Assembly (NCBI RefSeq): GCF_019219825.1 | Contig: NZ_JAHUXH010000018.1 | Coordinates: forward strand, 62,001 to 126,000 | Direction of reading: 5' to 3' | Length of the DNA stretch: 64,000 bases | From: Streptomyces sp. TRM70350 | GTDB lineage: Bacteria > Actinomycetota > Actinomycetes > Streptomycetales > Streptomycetaceae | Part shown: in pieces, positions 42,328-50,316 of the stretch | Numbering within the stretch: position 1 is the first letter of the stretch | How the letters are laid out: each line of letters begins with the position of its first letter | Translations under genes and position numbers: made by a program | The notes under the pieces: generated by a model | Databases searched by the model: none | What the model was told of the DNA's origin: nothing | Seen by the model: only the letters and a program-made list of their open reading frames with translations

Positions 42328-43458
42328 TCACGGACCTGTTTCTCCCCGCCCCGCGCAGAACGCCACCGTCAAGTCCTTGACCAGCACCTTGCGTTCGTAG
42401 TCGTCCAGCTCCACCAGCCCCCGCATGGTCAGCCGGGTCACCGTGTCCTCCACCGAGTCCACCACCGACGTCAGCACGCTCGCCCGGTGCTGGGCGTCCA
42501 GCGCGGCGATCCGGCGGCGGTGCATCGCGGCGGCCACCTCCGGGGCGTACTCCACCCGCACCGGCTGCACCGAGAAGACCTGCAGTCCCACCGGTGTCGT
42601 GTCCGCCGCCACCAGCCGGGTCAGCGCGTCGGCCGCCGCGTCCACCGCGGGCTTCGCCGCGCCCGGCATCTCCACCGGCACCCGCGCCAGCGCCGCCTCC
42701 ACGCACACCCGCAGATACGCCTCGTGGTCCTCCACCGCCAGCACCGCCCGCGCGGTGTCCCGCACCCGCCACACCACCAGCACCACCACCCGCAGCGCGA
42801 CCCCGCTCCCGTCGGCCGCCGGCATCGGCTCACTGCGCCAGTGCCGCAGCCGTACGTCGACCCCGCGGCGCAGCAGCAGCGGGTTGACCCACATCAGACC
42901 GGTCCGCCGGACGGTCCCCCGGTAGCGGCCGAACATCCCGAGCACCCAGGCCCGCCCCGTCCGTCCTCGCGCCAGCCCGCCGAACCCGAACAGCCCCAGC
43001 GCCCCGGCCCCGGCGTACGCCGCCCAGTGCGCGAGACCGAGCCCGGCCCCCGCGGACGCCGACAGCCCCAGCGCCGCGGCCACGACCGGCGGCAGCAAGC
43101 CCGCCCACCACGAGGTGACCGCACACCCGGCCGCCCCGGCGGCACCGGCGAGCAGCCCCACCGTCGCGGGCAGCACCCGCGCGGGCCGCTCCACCAGGTC
43201 GGGGTCGGCCTGCGGCACCGGGCGGGCCCGCGACGGAACCGGGCGGCGCAGCCGCGGCTGCTCGCCGGTGCCCTGCCGACGGTTCACCACCGCGGGCCGC
43301 AACTGCACCGAGACCGGGTCGGGGTCGTCGCGGAACAGCAGATGGACGGGGATCTCGGTGGTCGCCTCGTTCTGGATCAGCCGGGTGGGCCGCGCCGGGG
43401 GCGGCGGGGTCTGCTCGGCTTCCCCGGGGTCGGGGATCTGGGGAGTGGTCGTGGTCAT
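42328..43458 (-). CDS. SPFH/band-7 domain membrane protein
   Basis: Protein of 376 aa from ATG 43458. It has a Pro-rich cytosolic N-terminus, two hydrophobic segments at about residues 95-150 (GLLPPVVAAALGLSASAGAG), then an SPFH domain (RRTGLMWVNPLLLRRGVDVR, VALRVVVLVVWRVRDTARAV, LQVFSVQPVRVEYAPEVAAA) and a helical tail. It is a flotillin/stomatin-like scaffold of membrane microdomains. It lies between the LPMO and the NlpC-like wall protein, all on the minus strand. Confidence 0.87.
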   Translation of the reverse strand: MTTTTPQIPDPGEAEQTPPPPARPTRLIQNEATTEIPVHLLFRDDPDPVSVQLRPAVVNRRQGTGEQPRLRRPVPSRARPVPQADPDLVERPARVLPATVGLLAGAAGAAGCAVTSWWAGLLPPVVAAALGLSASAGAGLGLAHWAAYAGAGALGLFGFGGLARGRTGRAWVLGMFGRYRGTVRRTGLMWVNPLLLRRGVDVRLRHWRSEPMPAADGSGVALRVVVLVVWRVRDTARAVLAVEDHEAYLRVCVEAALARVPVEMPGAAKPAVDAAADALTRLVAADTTPVGLQVFSVQPVRVEYAPEVAAAMHRRRIAALDAQHRASVLTSVVDSVEDTVTRLTMRGLVELDDYERKVLVKDLTVAFCAGRGETGP

Positions 43459-43537
43459 GCGTGTCTCCAGCCTCCGCGCCAGATGCGTCGTACGAGGAAC
43501 GCGTCGCACGATCAGGTCGTCCGTGCGAACGGATCAG

Positions 43538-44998
43538 TCAGGAAAAGAGGCGCCGCCAGGTCTCCGGCCCCGGGTAGCCGTCCGCCGCGCCGCCCCGCCA
43601 GCCCTGGGTGCGCTGGAAGGCCTCGACACCTCGCCGGTCGGCCTCGCCCCAGCGCGGGCCCGGCCCGTTCGGGTAGTGCCTGCCGAACCCTTTCTTCACC
43701 AGCTGCTCGCCGAGCTGGGTGATGTACGGGTTGTTCGCGCCGGGCCGGAACATCGCCCGCCCCGGATAGCCCGGCACCCCGTGCGAGGCGGGCGCGGACG
43801 GCCTGGCCGCCCCGGGATACGGCATCGCGGTCGACCTGCCGTCCGGCTGCGCGTCGGCCGAGGGCGCTGTCGGTGTCGGCGTCGCGAGCGGGGTGGCGGG
43901 CGGCTTCGCGGGCGGGGTCGTGGATGGCTTCGCGGGCGGGGTCGTGGATGGCTTCGCGGGCGGGGTCGTGGGTGAGGGCGAGGGTGGCTTCACGGGCGGC
44001 TCCTCGGGTGAGGTCGTGGGCAGGGTGGCCGGTGGGGTGGCGGGTGGTGTCGTGGGCGCGGTCGCCGGTGGGCTTGTGGGCGCGGTCGCGGGCGGGGTGG
44101 CAGGTGGGCTTGTGGGTGTGGTCGCGGGCGGGGTGGCGGGTGGGGTCGTGGGCTGGGTGGCCGGTGGGGTCGTGGGCGGCGTTGCCGGCGGCTCCGCGGG
44201 GGGCGTCGTGGGGGGCGTCGTGGGTGAGGGCGACGGTGGGGTCGTGGGCGGCGTCGCGGGTGGGACCTCCACCACGCCCTTGTAGCGATACGGGACGTAC
44301 CGGGAGGAGTCCACCCAGTAGGCGTACGGGGTGATCAGTCGGCGGGCGTGCGGGCGGGTCGACTCGTAGGCGACGTAGTACGTCTGGGTGGAGTCGGTCC
44401 AGCCGCCGAAGAGGACGGCGTGCGAGCCGTTCACCGGATTGTCGGGGTTGTGGAACAGCAGGATGTCGCCGGGCCGGAGTTCCGCCTTGGTGATACGGAT
44501 GCCGAAGGTGTGGAGCGAGCCGGTCCATTCGTTCTGCCGCAGGCTCCAGGCCATCGAGACAAAACCCGAGCAGTCCTGCCGGTAACCGTCCTCCCAGTAG
44601 GAGGTCATGCTGTACGGCACCTGCGCGTCGACCCATTTCTGGGCGCGTTCGATGATCTCCGCGCGGGTGATCCCGGGCATCCTCCCCGCGTCCGACGGCT
44701 TGGCCGGTGTCCCGGCCGGGCCGTGCAGCGGGGCCGTGCCGCCCTGCGGGCTCCGAGGCTCGTCACCTGCGGGAACGCCGGGCCGGAGGGGGGCGTGGGC
44801 GGCGGCGAGGGCGGGCGCGGCGTGGCCGGCGCCGAGGGCCGTGGAGGTCACGGCGGCCAGGGCGAGGGCACGTCGGGTGGCGGGGTGTGCGGACGGGCGA
44901 CGGGGAGCGGAGTGCGGGAGTGCGCGGCGCCAGTGGGCGCATCCGGGGCAGGCGCAGTCGCTCGCGGGATCGATTTCCTCGAATACCGGAGTTTCCAT
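43538..44998 (-). CDS. Secreted NlpC/P60-like protein with Thr-Pro linker and PG-binding domain
   Basis: Protein of 486 aa from ATG 44998 with gagggg upstream. It has an unusual 30-residue cytosolic n-region with a CACPGC motif, then a signal-peptide core (ALALAAVTSTALGAG). The catalytic domain spans about residues 110-265 with Cys in RQDCSGFVSMAW and His in GSHAVLFGG. It is followed by about 130 residues of TPPA/SP repeats and a C-terminal peptidoglycan-binding-like domain (YITQLGEQLVKKGFGRHYP, GVEAFQRTQGW). It is probably a cell-wall endopeptidase or amidase reaching through the wall. Confidence 0.85.
   Translation of the reverse strand: METPVFEEIDPASDCACPGCAHWRRALPHSAPRRPSAHPATRRALALAAVTSTALGAGHAAPALAAAHAPLRPGVPAGDEPRSPQGGTAPLHGPAGTPAKPSDAGRMPGITRAEIIERAQKWVDAQVPYSMTSYWEDGYRQDCSGFVSMAWSLRQNEWTGSLHTFGIRITKAELRPGDILLFHNPDNPVNGSHAVLFGGWTDSTQTYYVAYESTRPHARRLITPYAYWVDSSRYVPYRYKGVVEVPPATPPTTPPSPSPTTPPTTPPAEPPATPPTTPPATQPTTPPATPPATTPTSPPATPPATAPTSPPATAPTTPPATPPATLPTTSPEEPPVKPPSPSPTTPPAKPSTTPPAKPSTTPPAKPPATPLATPTPTAPSADAQPDGRSTAMPYPGAARPSAPASHGVPGYPGRAMFRPGANNPYITQLGEQLVKKGFGRHYPNGPGPRWGEADRRGVEAFQRTQGWRGGAADGYPGPETWRRLFS
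43880..44275 (-). repeat. Degenerate GGCGGGGTCGTGG-type repeats coding Thr/Pro linker
   Basis: Short 12-15 base units of gcgggcggggtcgtg type recur about 25 times (plus-strand reading). They code TPPA and related tetrads in the linker of the secreted wall protein. The region is prone to slippage and assembly error. Confidence 0.85.
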
Positions 44999-45185
44999 GC
45001 GATTCCCCTCACACTCCAGGTGGGAATTTCCGGGCCAGTGCACGTTGATCAGTTTCACAACGGTCTTGGGGGCGCGCATGTTGACGGTCCGAATGATGTA
45101 CGGCACCCGTCCCGCCGCCCGGCAGGCCCCTCCGAGGTGGTCAGGAGCACCCCCGGAGGTCATGTAAAGTTAACGACGTCAGCAC

Positions 45186-45259
45186 GCGCCGCTAGCTCAG
45201 TTGGTTAGAGCAGCTGACTCTTAATCAGCGGGTCCGGGGTTCGAGTCCCTGGCGGCGCA
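45186..45259 (+). tRNA. tRNA-Lys (CTT), copy 3
   Basis: Identical to the copies at 27959 and 41499. The acceptor stem 45186-45192 pairs with 45252-45258. A TAAAGT -10-like box lies upstream at 45164-45169. Confidence 0.95.
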
Positions 45260-45269
45260 CTCGACAGCG

Positions 45270-45297
45270 AGGCCCCTCACCTCAGTGAGGGGCCTTT
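45270..45297 (+). terminator. Terminator of tRNA-Lys copy 3
   Basis: An 11-bp perfect stem (45270-45280 with 45285-45295) with loop CTCA is followed by T residues. Confidence 0.88.
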
Positions 45298-45298
45298 C

Positions 45299-45341
45299 GC
45301 ATGCCCTCGGTCACCCGCATGCCCTCGGTTACCCTCTGGCC
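45299..45341 (+). promoter_or_regulatory. FadR-type gene promoter with 18-bp tandem duplication
   Basis: GCATGCCCTCGGTCACCC (45299-45316) is followed immediately by GCATGCCCTCGGTTACCC (45317-45334), differing in one base. That change creates TACCCT (45330-45335), a TANNNT -10 box six bases before the ATG, consistent with a leaderless transcript. Confidence 0.6.
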
Positions 45342-46055
45342 ATGGCAGCGCGTGACCTCCAGGAGAGGATCAAGAAGCTCATCGTCGACCGACGGCTGGC
45401 CTCCGGGGCACCGCTGCCGACCGAGCCCGAGCTGATGGAGTTCCTCGGGGCGAGCCGGAACTCGGTCCGGGAGGCGCTGAAGGCGCTCCAGGCCATGGGG
45501 ATCGTCGAGATACGGCACGGCTTCGGCACCTATGTCGGCCGTATGTCCTTCGCCCCGATGATCGAGGGACTCGCCTTCCGCACGGTCGCCGGGCACCACC
45601 GGGGCGAGGACAGTCTGCTGCAGCTGCTGGAACTGCGTGAGGCGATGGAGGCGGGACTGGTGTCCCGGCTCGCGGGGCGGCTCCCGGAGCCGGACCTCGT
45701 CGAACTGGAAACGCTCGTCGAGCGTATGGATCAGCGGGCCGCGCAGGGCGTCGGCCTCGCCGAGACCGACCGGGCCTTTCACGCCGCCCTCTACCGGGGG
45801 CTGGACAACGTCCTGCTGAGCGAGGTGCTGGAGGCGTTCTGGGACGCCTTCCACCAGGTGAGCAGGGACCTCGTCGAGGTGCCGCAGGATCCGCGGATCA
45901 CCTGCCGGCAGCACCGGGAGATCCTGGACGCGGTGCGGTCCGGCGATGCGCTCCGCGCCGAGCACGCCATAAGGGACCACTTCCATCACGTTCGTACCCG
46001 ACTGTTCTCGAGCGCACCAGCTGACGCCAACTTGCGTCCGAATGAGCCCGTATAA
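45342..46055 (+). CDS. GntR/FadR-subfamily transcriptional regulator
   Basis: Protein of 237 aa. It has a GntR winged helix at residues 5-68 (LASGAPLPTEPELMEFLGAS, then SVREALKALQAMGIVEIRHG) and an all-helical FCD domain with the metal-binding Asp/His pattern (TDRAFHAALYRG, CRQHREILDAV, AIRDHFHHV). It is upstream of cslA on the same strand, 231 bases away. No operon is implied by spacing. The ligand is unknown. Confidence 0.9.
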   Translation: MAARDLQERIKKLIVDRRLASGAPLPTEPELMEFLGASRNSVREALKALQAMGIVEIRHGFGTYVGRMSFAPMIEGLAFRTVAGHHRGEDSLLQLLELREAMEAGLVSRLAGRLPEPDLVELETLVERMDQRAAQGVGLAETDRAFHAALYRGLDNVLLSEVLEAFWDAFHQVSRDLVEVPQDPRITCRQHREILDAVRSGDALRAEHAIRDHFHHVRTRLFSSAPADANLRPNEPV

Positions 46056-46286
46056 CGGGTAAATACCCTGTATCCCATCTTGCGATCATGCGGAACGGCG
46101 TAGAACCCTGGCTTTCAAGAGGCCGCGGATACGCGCCCATTGGGGGGATGGAAACCGGTTGCAGGCAGTGCGGGGAGGGGGCCCCGTTCATGGAGTGATG
46201 CCGGGGGGCGTCACGCGACCGGTTCGTCGCAGTTCCATGTCCACGGAGGGCCACGCGGGGTTGAGCCGCGTGTGGGGGGATGACTC
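46056..46286 (+). promoter_or_regulatory. Upstream region of cslA
   Basis: Directly after the regulator stop is a 12-bp perfect palindrome, GGGTAAATACCC (46057-46068), a possible operator. Further on, TTGCGA near 46079 and TAGAAC near 46101 could be a weak promoter. A G-rich ribosome-binding site precedes ATG 46287. Nothing else was recognised. Confidence 0.4.
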
Positions 46287-48293
46287 ATGACGTCGACGCC
46301 GACGGGCGCCCGGCAGAACTTCGACCCGCTACAGACCGCCCAGCTCAGGGTGGATTCGCACCGGACCGGCCACACGGGAGCGTTCCGCCGGATCAAGAAG
46401 ACCCTGCCGCGGTACGACTACGAGCACTACAGCCGACTGGCCGGCCCCCTCACCGAGCCCGATCCCGACAAGCCGTACAGGGTGCGGTACCGCTCGCTGA
46501 TCTCCCAGGAGCCGCACCGCGTCCGCGTGGCCCTGATGCTGGCGGCCGCGCCCCTGCTCTCGCTGGTCCTGCTGGTCTGGCTGCTCCAGCCGGCGCACTG
46601 GACCGAACGCGACTACCCGGCCTACGACTTCCTGCCCGCGCTGGACGTCGTGATGCTGGTCTCGATCGGCCTGATCGAGTTCTTCCGCTGCATGAACGTG
46701 CTGTCCAACGCGCACGCCACGCTGGTCGCCCGCGACCCGATACCGGTGGTACCGGAGACCGGCACGAGAGTCGCCTTCCTCACCTCCTTCGTGCCCGGCA
46801 AGGAGCCACTGGAGATGGTGACGAAGACCCTGGAGGCGGCGGTGAGGATCCGCCACCGGGGTCTGATGCACGTCTGGCTGCTCGACGAGGGCGACGACCC
46901 GGCGGTCAAGGAGGTCTGCGCCCGGCTCGGCGTGCACCACTTCTCCCGCAAGAGCGTCGCGAAGTGGAACCAGGCCAAGGGCCCGCACCGCGCCAGGACC
47001 AAGCACGGCAACTACAACGCCTGGCTCGACGCGTACGGCGACGACTACGACTTCTTCGCGTCCGTCGACACCGACCACGTACCGCTGCCGAACTACCTGG
47101 AGCGGATGCTCGGCTTCTTCCGCGACCCGGACGTCGGCTTCGTGATCGGCCCGCAGGTGTACGGCAACTACGACACGTTCGTCACCAAGGCCGCCGAGTC
47201 GCAGCAGTTCCTCTTCCACGCCCTCATCCAGCGCGCGGGCAACCGCTACGGCGCGCCGATGTTCGTCGGCACGTCCAACGCCGTACGGATCAAGGCCCTG
47301 AAGCAGATCGGCGGGCTGTACGACTCGATCACCGAGGACATGGCGACCGGCTTCGAGATCCACCGGCACCGCAACCCGGCCACCGGCCGGAAGTGGCGCT
47401 CGGTCTACACCCCGGACGTGCTCGCGGTCGGCGAGGGCCCGAGCGCCTGGACGGACTTCTTCACCCAGCAGATGCGCTGGTCGCGCGGGACCTACGAGAC
47501 GATCCTCAAGCAGTACTGGAAGGGCTGGTACTCACTGCCGCCGACCAAGCTCTTCAACTACACGATGATGATCATCTTCTACCCGATGTCGGCCCTCAAC
47601 TGGATCCTCGCGGCGCTGAGTTGCGCGCTGTTCCTGGGTCTCGGCGCCTCGGGTGTGAACATCGACCCGGCGGTCTGGCTGATGCTCTACGGCAACGCCT
47701 CCGCCCTGCAGATCGGCCTGTACGTCTGGAACCGCCGCCACAACGTCTCGCCGCACGAGCCGGAGGGCTCCGGCGGTGTGGCCGGCATGGTGATGTCCGC
47801 GCTGTCGGCGCCGCTGTACGCGAAGGCGCTGATCGACTCGGTGCTGCGCCGCAAGAGCAAGTTCGTGGTCACGCCCAAGGGCGACTCGGCGAGCCCGGAC
47901 CGCTGGTTCGGTACCTTCCGGTACCACTGGTACTTCGTCCTGATCTTCGGCGGCTCCATCGCGGCCGGATTCTCCTTCGGCAACTCCCACCCCGCGATGG
48001 TCGTCTGGGCGTCGTTCGCGATGCTGATCACCGCCACGCCAATCTTCGCCTGGCGCTGGGAGCTGCGGCGGGCGAAGCAGCAGCCCGCCGCCGACAGCAC
48101 GCCGGAGCCGCAGGACGCGGTGCCCACTCCGCATCCGGCGCACGGCGTGCCCGCCCCGACGCGGGCGCACTCCGTGGGCTCGCCGTACGCACCGCACGCC
48201 CCCCGGCAGCGGCCCACATGGGCGGCCGCGCACGGGGACGACGGCCAGACCATGCAGATCGCCCTGGGTGGACTCGGGGGGCGTAAGGAATGA
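46287..48293 (+). CDS. cslA: CslA, cellulose-synthase-like glycosyltransferase
   Basis: Membrane GT2 enzyme of 668 aa. Two N-terminal membrane segments lie at about residues 78-102 and 118-136. The cytosolic GT2 domain carries LLDEGDD, the DTDH metal site (about residue 261), TED (about 349) and QQMRWSRG (394-401). About four C-terminal membrane segments are followed by a His/Pro-rich tail. It makes a beta-glucan at hyphal tips in streptomycetes and acts with GlxA. The overlapping plus-strand frame at 46280-48286 is a shadow. The stop overlaps the glxA start (ATGA). Confidence 0.95.
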   Translation: MTSTPTGARQNFDPLQTAQLRVDSHRTGHTGAFRRIKKTLPRYDYEHYSRLAGPLTEPDPDKPYRVRYRSLISQEPHRVRVALMLAAAPLLSLVLLVWLLQPAHWTERDYPAYDFLPALDVVMLVSIGLIEFFRCMNVLSNAHATLVARDPIPVVPETGTRVAFLTSFVPGKEPLEMVTKTLEAAVRIRHRGLMHVWLLDEGDDPAVKEVCARLGVHHFSRKSVAKWNQAKGPHRARTKHGNYNAWLDAYGDDYDFFASVDTDHVPLPNYLERMLGFFRDPDVGFVIGPQVYGNYDTFVTKAAESQQFLFHALIQRAGNRYGAPMFVGTSNAVRIKALKQIGGLYDSITEDMATGFEIHRHRNPATGRKWRSVYTPDVLAVGEGPSAWTDFFTQQMRWSRGTYETILKQYWKGWYSLPPTKLFNYTMMIIFYPMSALNWILAALSCALFLGLGASGVNIDPAVWLMLYGNASALQIGLYVWNRRHNVSPHEPEGSGGVAGMVMSALSAPLYAKALIDSVLRRKSKFVVTPKGDSASPDRWFGTFRYHWYFVLIFGGSIAAGFSFGNSHPAMVVWASFAMLITATPIFAWRWELRRAKQQPAADSTPEPQDAVPTPHPAHGVPAPTRAHSVGSPYAPHAPRQRPTWAAAHGDDGQTMQIALGGLGGRKE

Positions 48294-50227
48294 ACGACCG
48301 TGCCGGACGCCGCCGCGCCCGTCGACTCGCGATAGGCACGGCGGTGGTACTCGCGCTGGCCGGGTGGAACGGGCCATGGCTCTATCGGGTCGGGTCCGAG
48401 AAGTACCACCAGTACCAGATCAACAGACCCGAGTACACAGCGGAGAACGGCCGCTGGGAGATCGTCGAGTTCCCCAAGGAGTACCGCCAGAACACCATTC
48501 ACGCGGCGCTGCTGCACACCGGCAAGATTCTGCTGGTGGCCGGGTCGGGCAACAACCAGGACAACTTCGACGCGAAGAAGTTCGACACACGGCTCTGGGA
48601 TCCGGTCGAGGGCACCATCAAGAAGATCCCGACGCCCAACGACCTGTTCTGCACCGGCCATACGCAGCTGGCGAACGGCAATCTGCTGATCGCGGGCGGC
48701 ACCAAGCGGTACGAGAAGCTCGAGGGTGACGTGAAGAAGGCCGGTGGCCTGATGATCGTCTACAACGAGAACCCGGACAAGCCGATGACACTGCCCGCGG
48801 GCACGAAGTTCACCGGTAAGGAGAACGGCAAGACGTTCGTCTCCAGGGACCCGGTGCTGGTGCCGCGCGCGAAGAAGGTCTTCGACAAGGCGACCGGGCG
48901 CTTTCTGCGCAACGACCCGGGCTTCGGGCGGATCTATGTCGAGGCCGCGAAGGAAGGCGCGAAGTACGAGACCGGCACGCAGGACAACTACAGCGTGCAG
49001 GGCCTGACGGGTGCCGACGCGCGCAACACGTACGGCATCGCGCAGAAGCTCGCGCTGGACAAGAAGGACTTCCAGGGGATCCGGGACGCCTACGAGTTCG
49101 ACCCGGTCGCGGAGAAGTACATCAAGGTCGATCCGATGAAGGAGGCCCGCTGGTATCCGACGCTCACCACGTTGAGCGACGGGAAGATCCTGAGTGTCTC
49201 CGGGCTGGACGACATCGGGCAGTTGGTGCCGGGGAAGAACGAGGTCTTCGACCCGGAGACCGGGAAGTGGAGCTACACCGACAAGGAGCGGCAGTTCCCG
49301 ACGTACCCCGCGCTGTTCCTGATGCAGAACGGGAAGATCTTCTACTCCGGGGCGAACGCGGGGTACGGGCCGGACGATGTCGGCCGGGATCCGGGGATCT
49401 GGGACGTGGAGACCAACGAGTTCACCAAGGTGCCCGGCATGAGCGATGGGAACATGCTGGAGACCGCGAACTCCGTGTTGCTTCCGCCCGCGCAGGACGA
49501 GACGTACATGGTGATCGGTGGGGGCGGGGTCGGCGAGTCCAAGCTGTCGAGTGAGAAGACGCGGATCGTGGATCTGAAGGCTGCGGAGCCGCGGTTCGTC
49601 GACGGGCCGCCGCTGGACAAGGGCACCCGGTATCCGCAGGCTTCTGTGCTGCCGGACGACAGTGTGCTGATCTCCGGGGGGTCGGAGGACTATCGGGGGC
49701 GCGGTGACTCCAACATCCTGGAGGCGCGGCTGTACGACCCTGAGCGCAATGAGCTGGAGCGGGTCGCGGATCCCCTGGTGGGCCGGAACTATCACGCGGG
49801 GTCGATTCTGCTGCCCGATGGGCGGGTGATGTTCTTCGGGTCGGATTCGTTGTTCGGTGACGCGGCGAACACCAAGCCGGGGAAGTTCGAGCAGCGGATC
49901 GAGATCTATACGCCGCCGTATCTCCACCGAGGGCCGCGGCCGTCATTGTCCGGGGGGCCGAGGACGATTGCGCGTGGGGAGTCGGGGACGTTCAGCTCGA
50001 AACACGCGGCGTCGATCGAGAAGGTGCGGTTGATTCGGCCGAGTGCGTCCACGCATGTGACGGATGTGGATCAGCGGTCCATTGCGTTGGACTTCGCTGT
50101 CTCCGGGGACAAGGTGACGGTGACTGTGCCGGGGAATCGGAATCTGGTGCAGGGTGGGTGGTACATGCTGTTTGTGGTGGATGATCAGGGGACGCCGAGT
50201 GTGGCGCGGTGGGTGAGGGTGCCGTAG
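48290..50227 (+). CDS. glxA: GlxA, copper radical oxidase
   Basis: Mono-copper radical oxidase of 645 aa (galactose-oxidase-like), anchored by an N-terminal segment (residues 12-30). Cys121 in DLFCTGH and Tyr158 in MIVYNEN are spaced as in the Tyr-Cys cofactor of S. lividans GlxA, and the numbering agrees. Kelch-like repeats follow, then a C-terminal galactose-oxidase-like domain (SASTHVTDVDQRSIALDF). It oxidises glycan hydroxyls, releasing H2O2, and is required with CslA for glycan deposition and aerial growth. Translationally coupled to cslA. Confidence 0.95.
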   Translation: MNDRAGRRRARRLAIGTAVVLALAGWNGPWLYRVGSEKYHQYQINRPEYTAENGRWEIVEFPKEYRQNTIHAALLHTGKILLVAGSGNNQDNFDAKKFDTRLWDPVEGTIKKIPTPNDLFCTGHTQLANGNLLIAGGTKRYEKLEGDVKKAGGLMIVYNENPDKPMTLPAGTKFTGKENGKTFVSRDPVLVPRAKKVFDKATGRFLRNDPGFGRIYVEAAKEGAKYETGTQDNYSVQGLTGADARNTYGIAQKLALDKKDFQGIRDAYEFDPVAEKYIKVDPMKEARWYPTLTTLSDGKILSVSGLDDIGQLVPGKNEVFDPETGKWSYTDKERQFPTYPALFLMQNGKIFYSGANAGYGPDDVGRDPGIWDVETNEFTKVPGMSDGNMLETANSVLLPPAQDETYMVIGGGGVGESKLSSEKTRIVDLKAAEPRFVDGPPLDKGTRYPQASVLPDDSVLISGGSEDYRGRGDSNILEARLYDPERNELERVADPLVGRNYHAGSILLPDGRVMFFGSDSLFGDAANTKPGKFEQRIEIYTPPYLHRGPRPSLSGGPRTIARGESGTFSSKHAASIEKVRLIRPSASTHVTDVDQRSIALDFAVSGDKVTVTVPGNRNLVQGGWYMLFVVDDQGTPSVARWVRVP

Positions 50228-50263
50228 CGCTCCCGCGGGTGGTGGTTCGGGGGCGGGAGCGCT
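50226..50263 (+). terminator. Terminator of cslA-glxA
   Basis: An 11-bp perfect stem (50226-50236 with 50253-50263) begins on the glxA stop codon. It faces the convergent cslZ gene. Confidence 0.75.
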
Positions 50264-50265
50264 GT

Positions 50266-50301
50266 GGCTGGTCGCGCCCACGCGGCGGAGCCGCACATTG
50301 A
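50266..50301. repeat. Dispersed 36-bp repeat, copy 1
   Basis: The sequence GGCTGGTCGCGCCCACGC and its 18-base continuation recur in inverted orientation at 53824-53859 with full identity over 36 bases. I recall similar intergenic repeats being common in streptomycete genomes. Confidence 0.8.
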
Positions 50302-50316
50302 CACAGCCCCGCGCCC

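Noticed and set aside
44999..45185. c-di-AMP (ydaO-type) riboswitch before the NlpC-like gene
   Set aside because: Such switches precede some Streptomyces wall hydrolases, but I could not see the conserved core in these 187 bases.
46280..48286. Alternative 668-aa plus-strand frame over cslA
   Set aside because: The +7 frame gives GT2, DxD and QxxRW motifs; this frame is Arg/Pro-rich with no family pattern.
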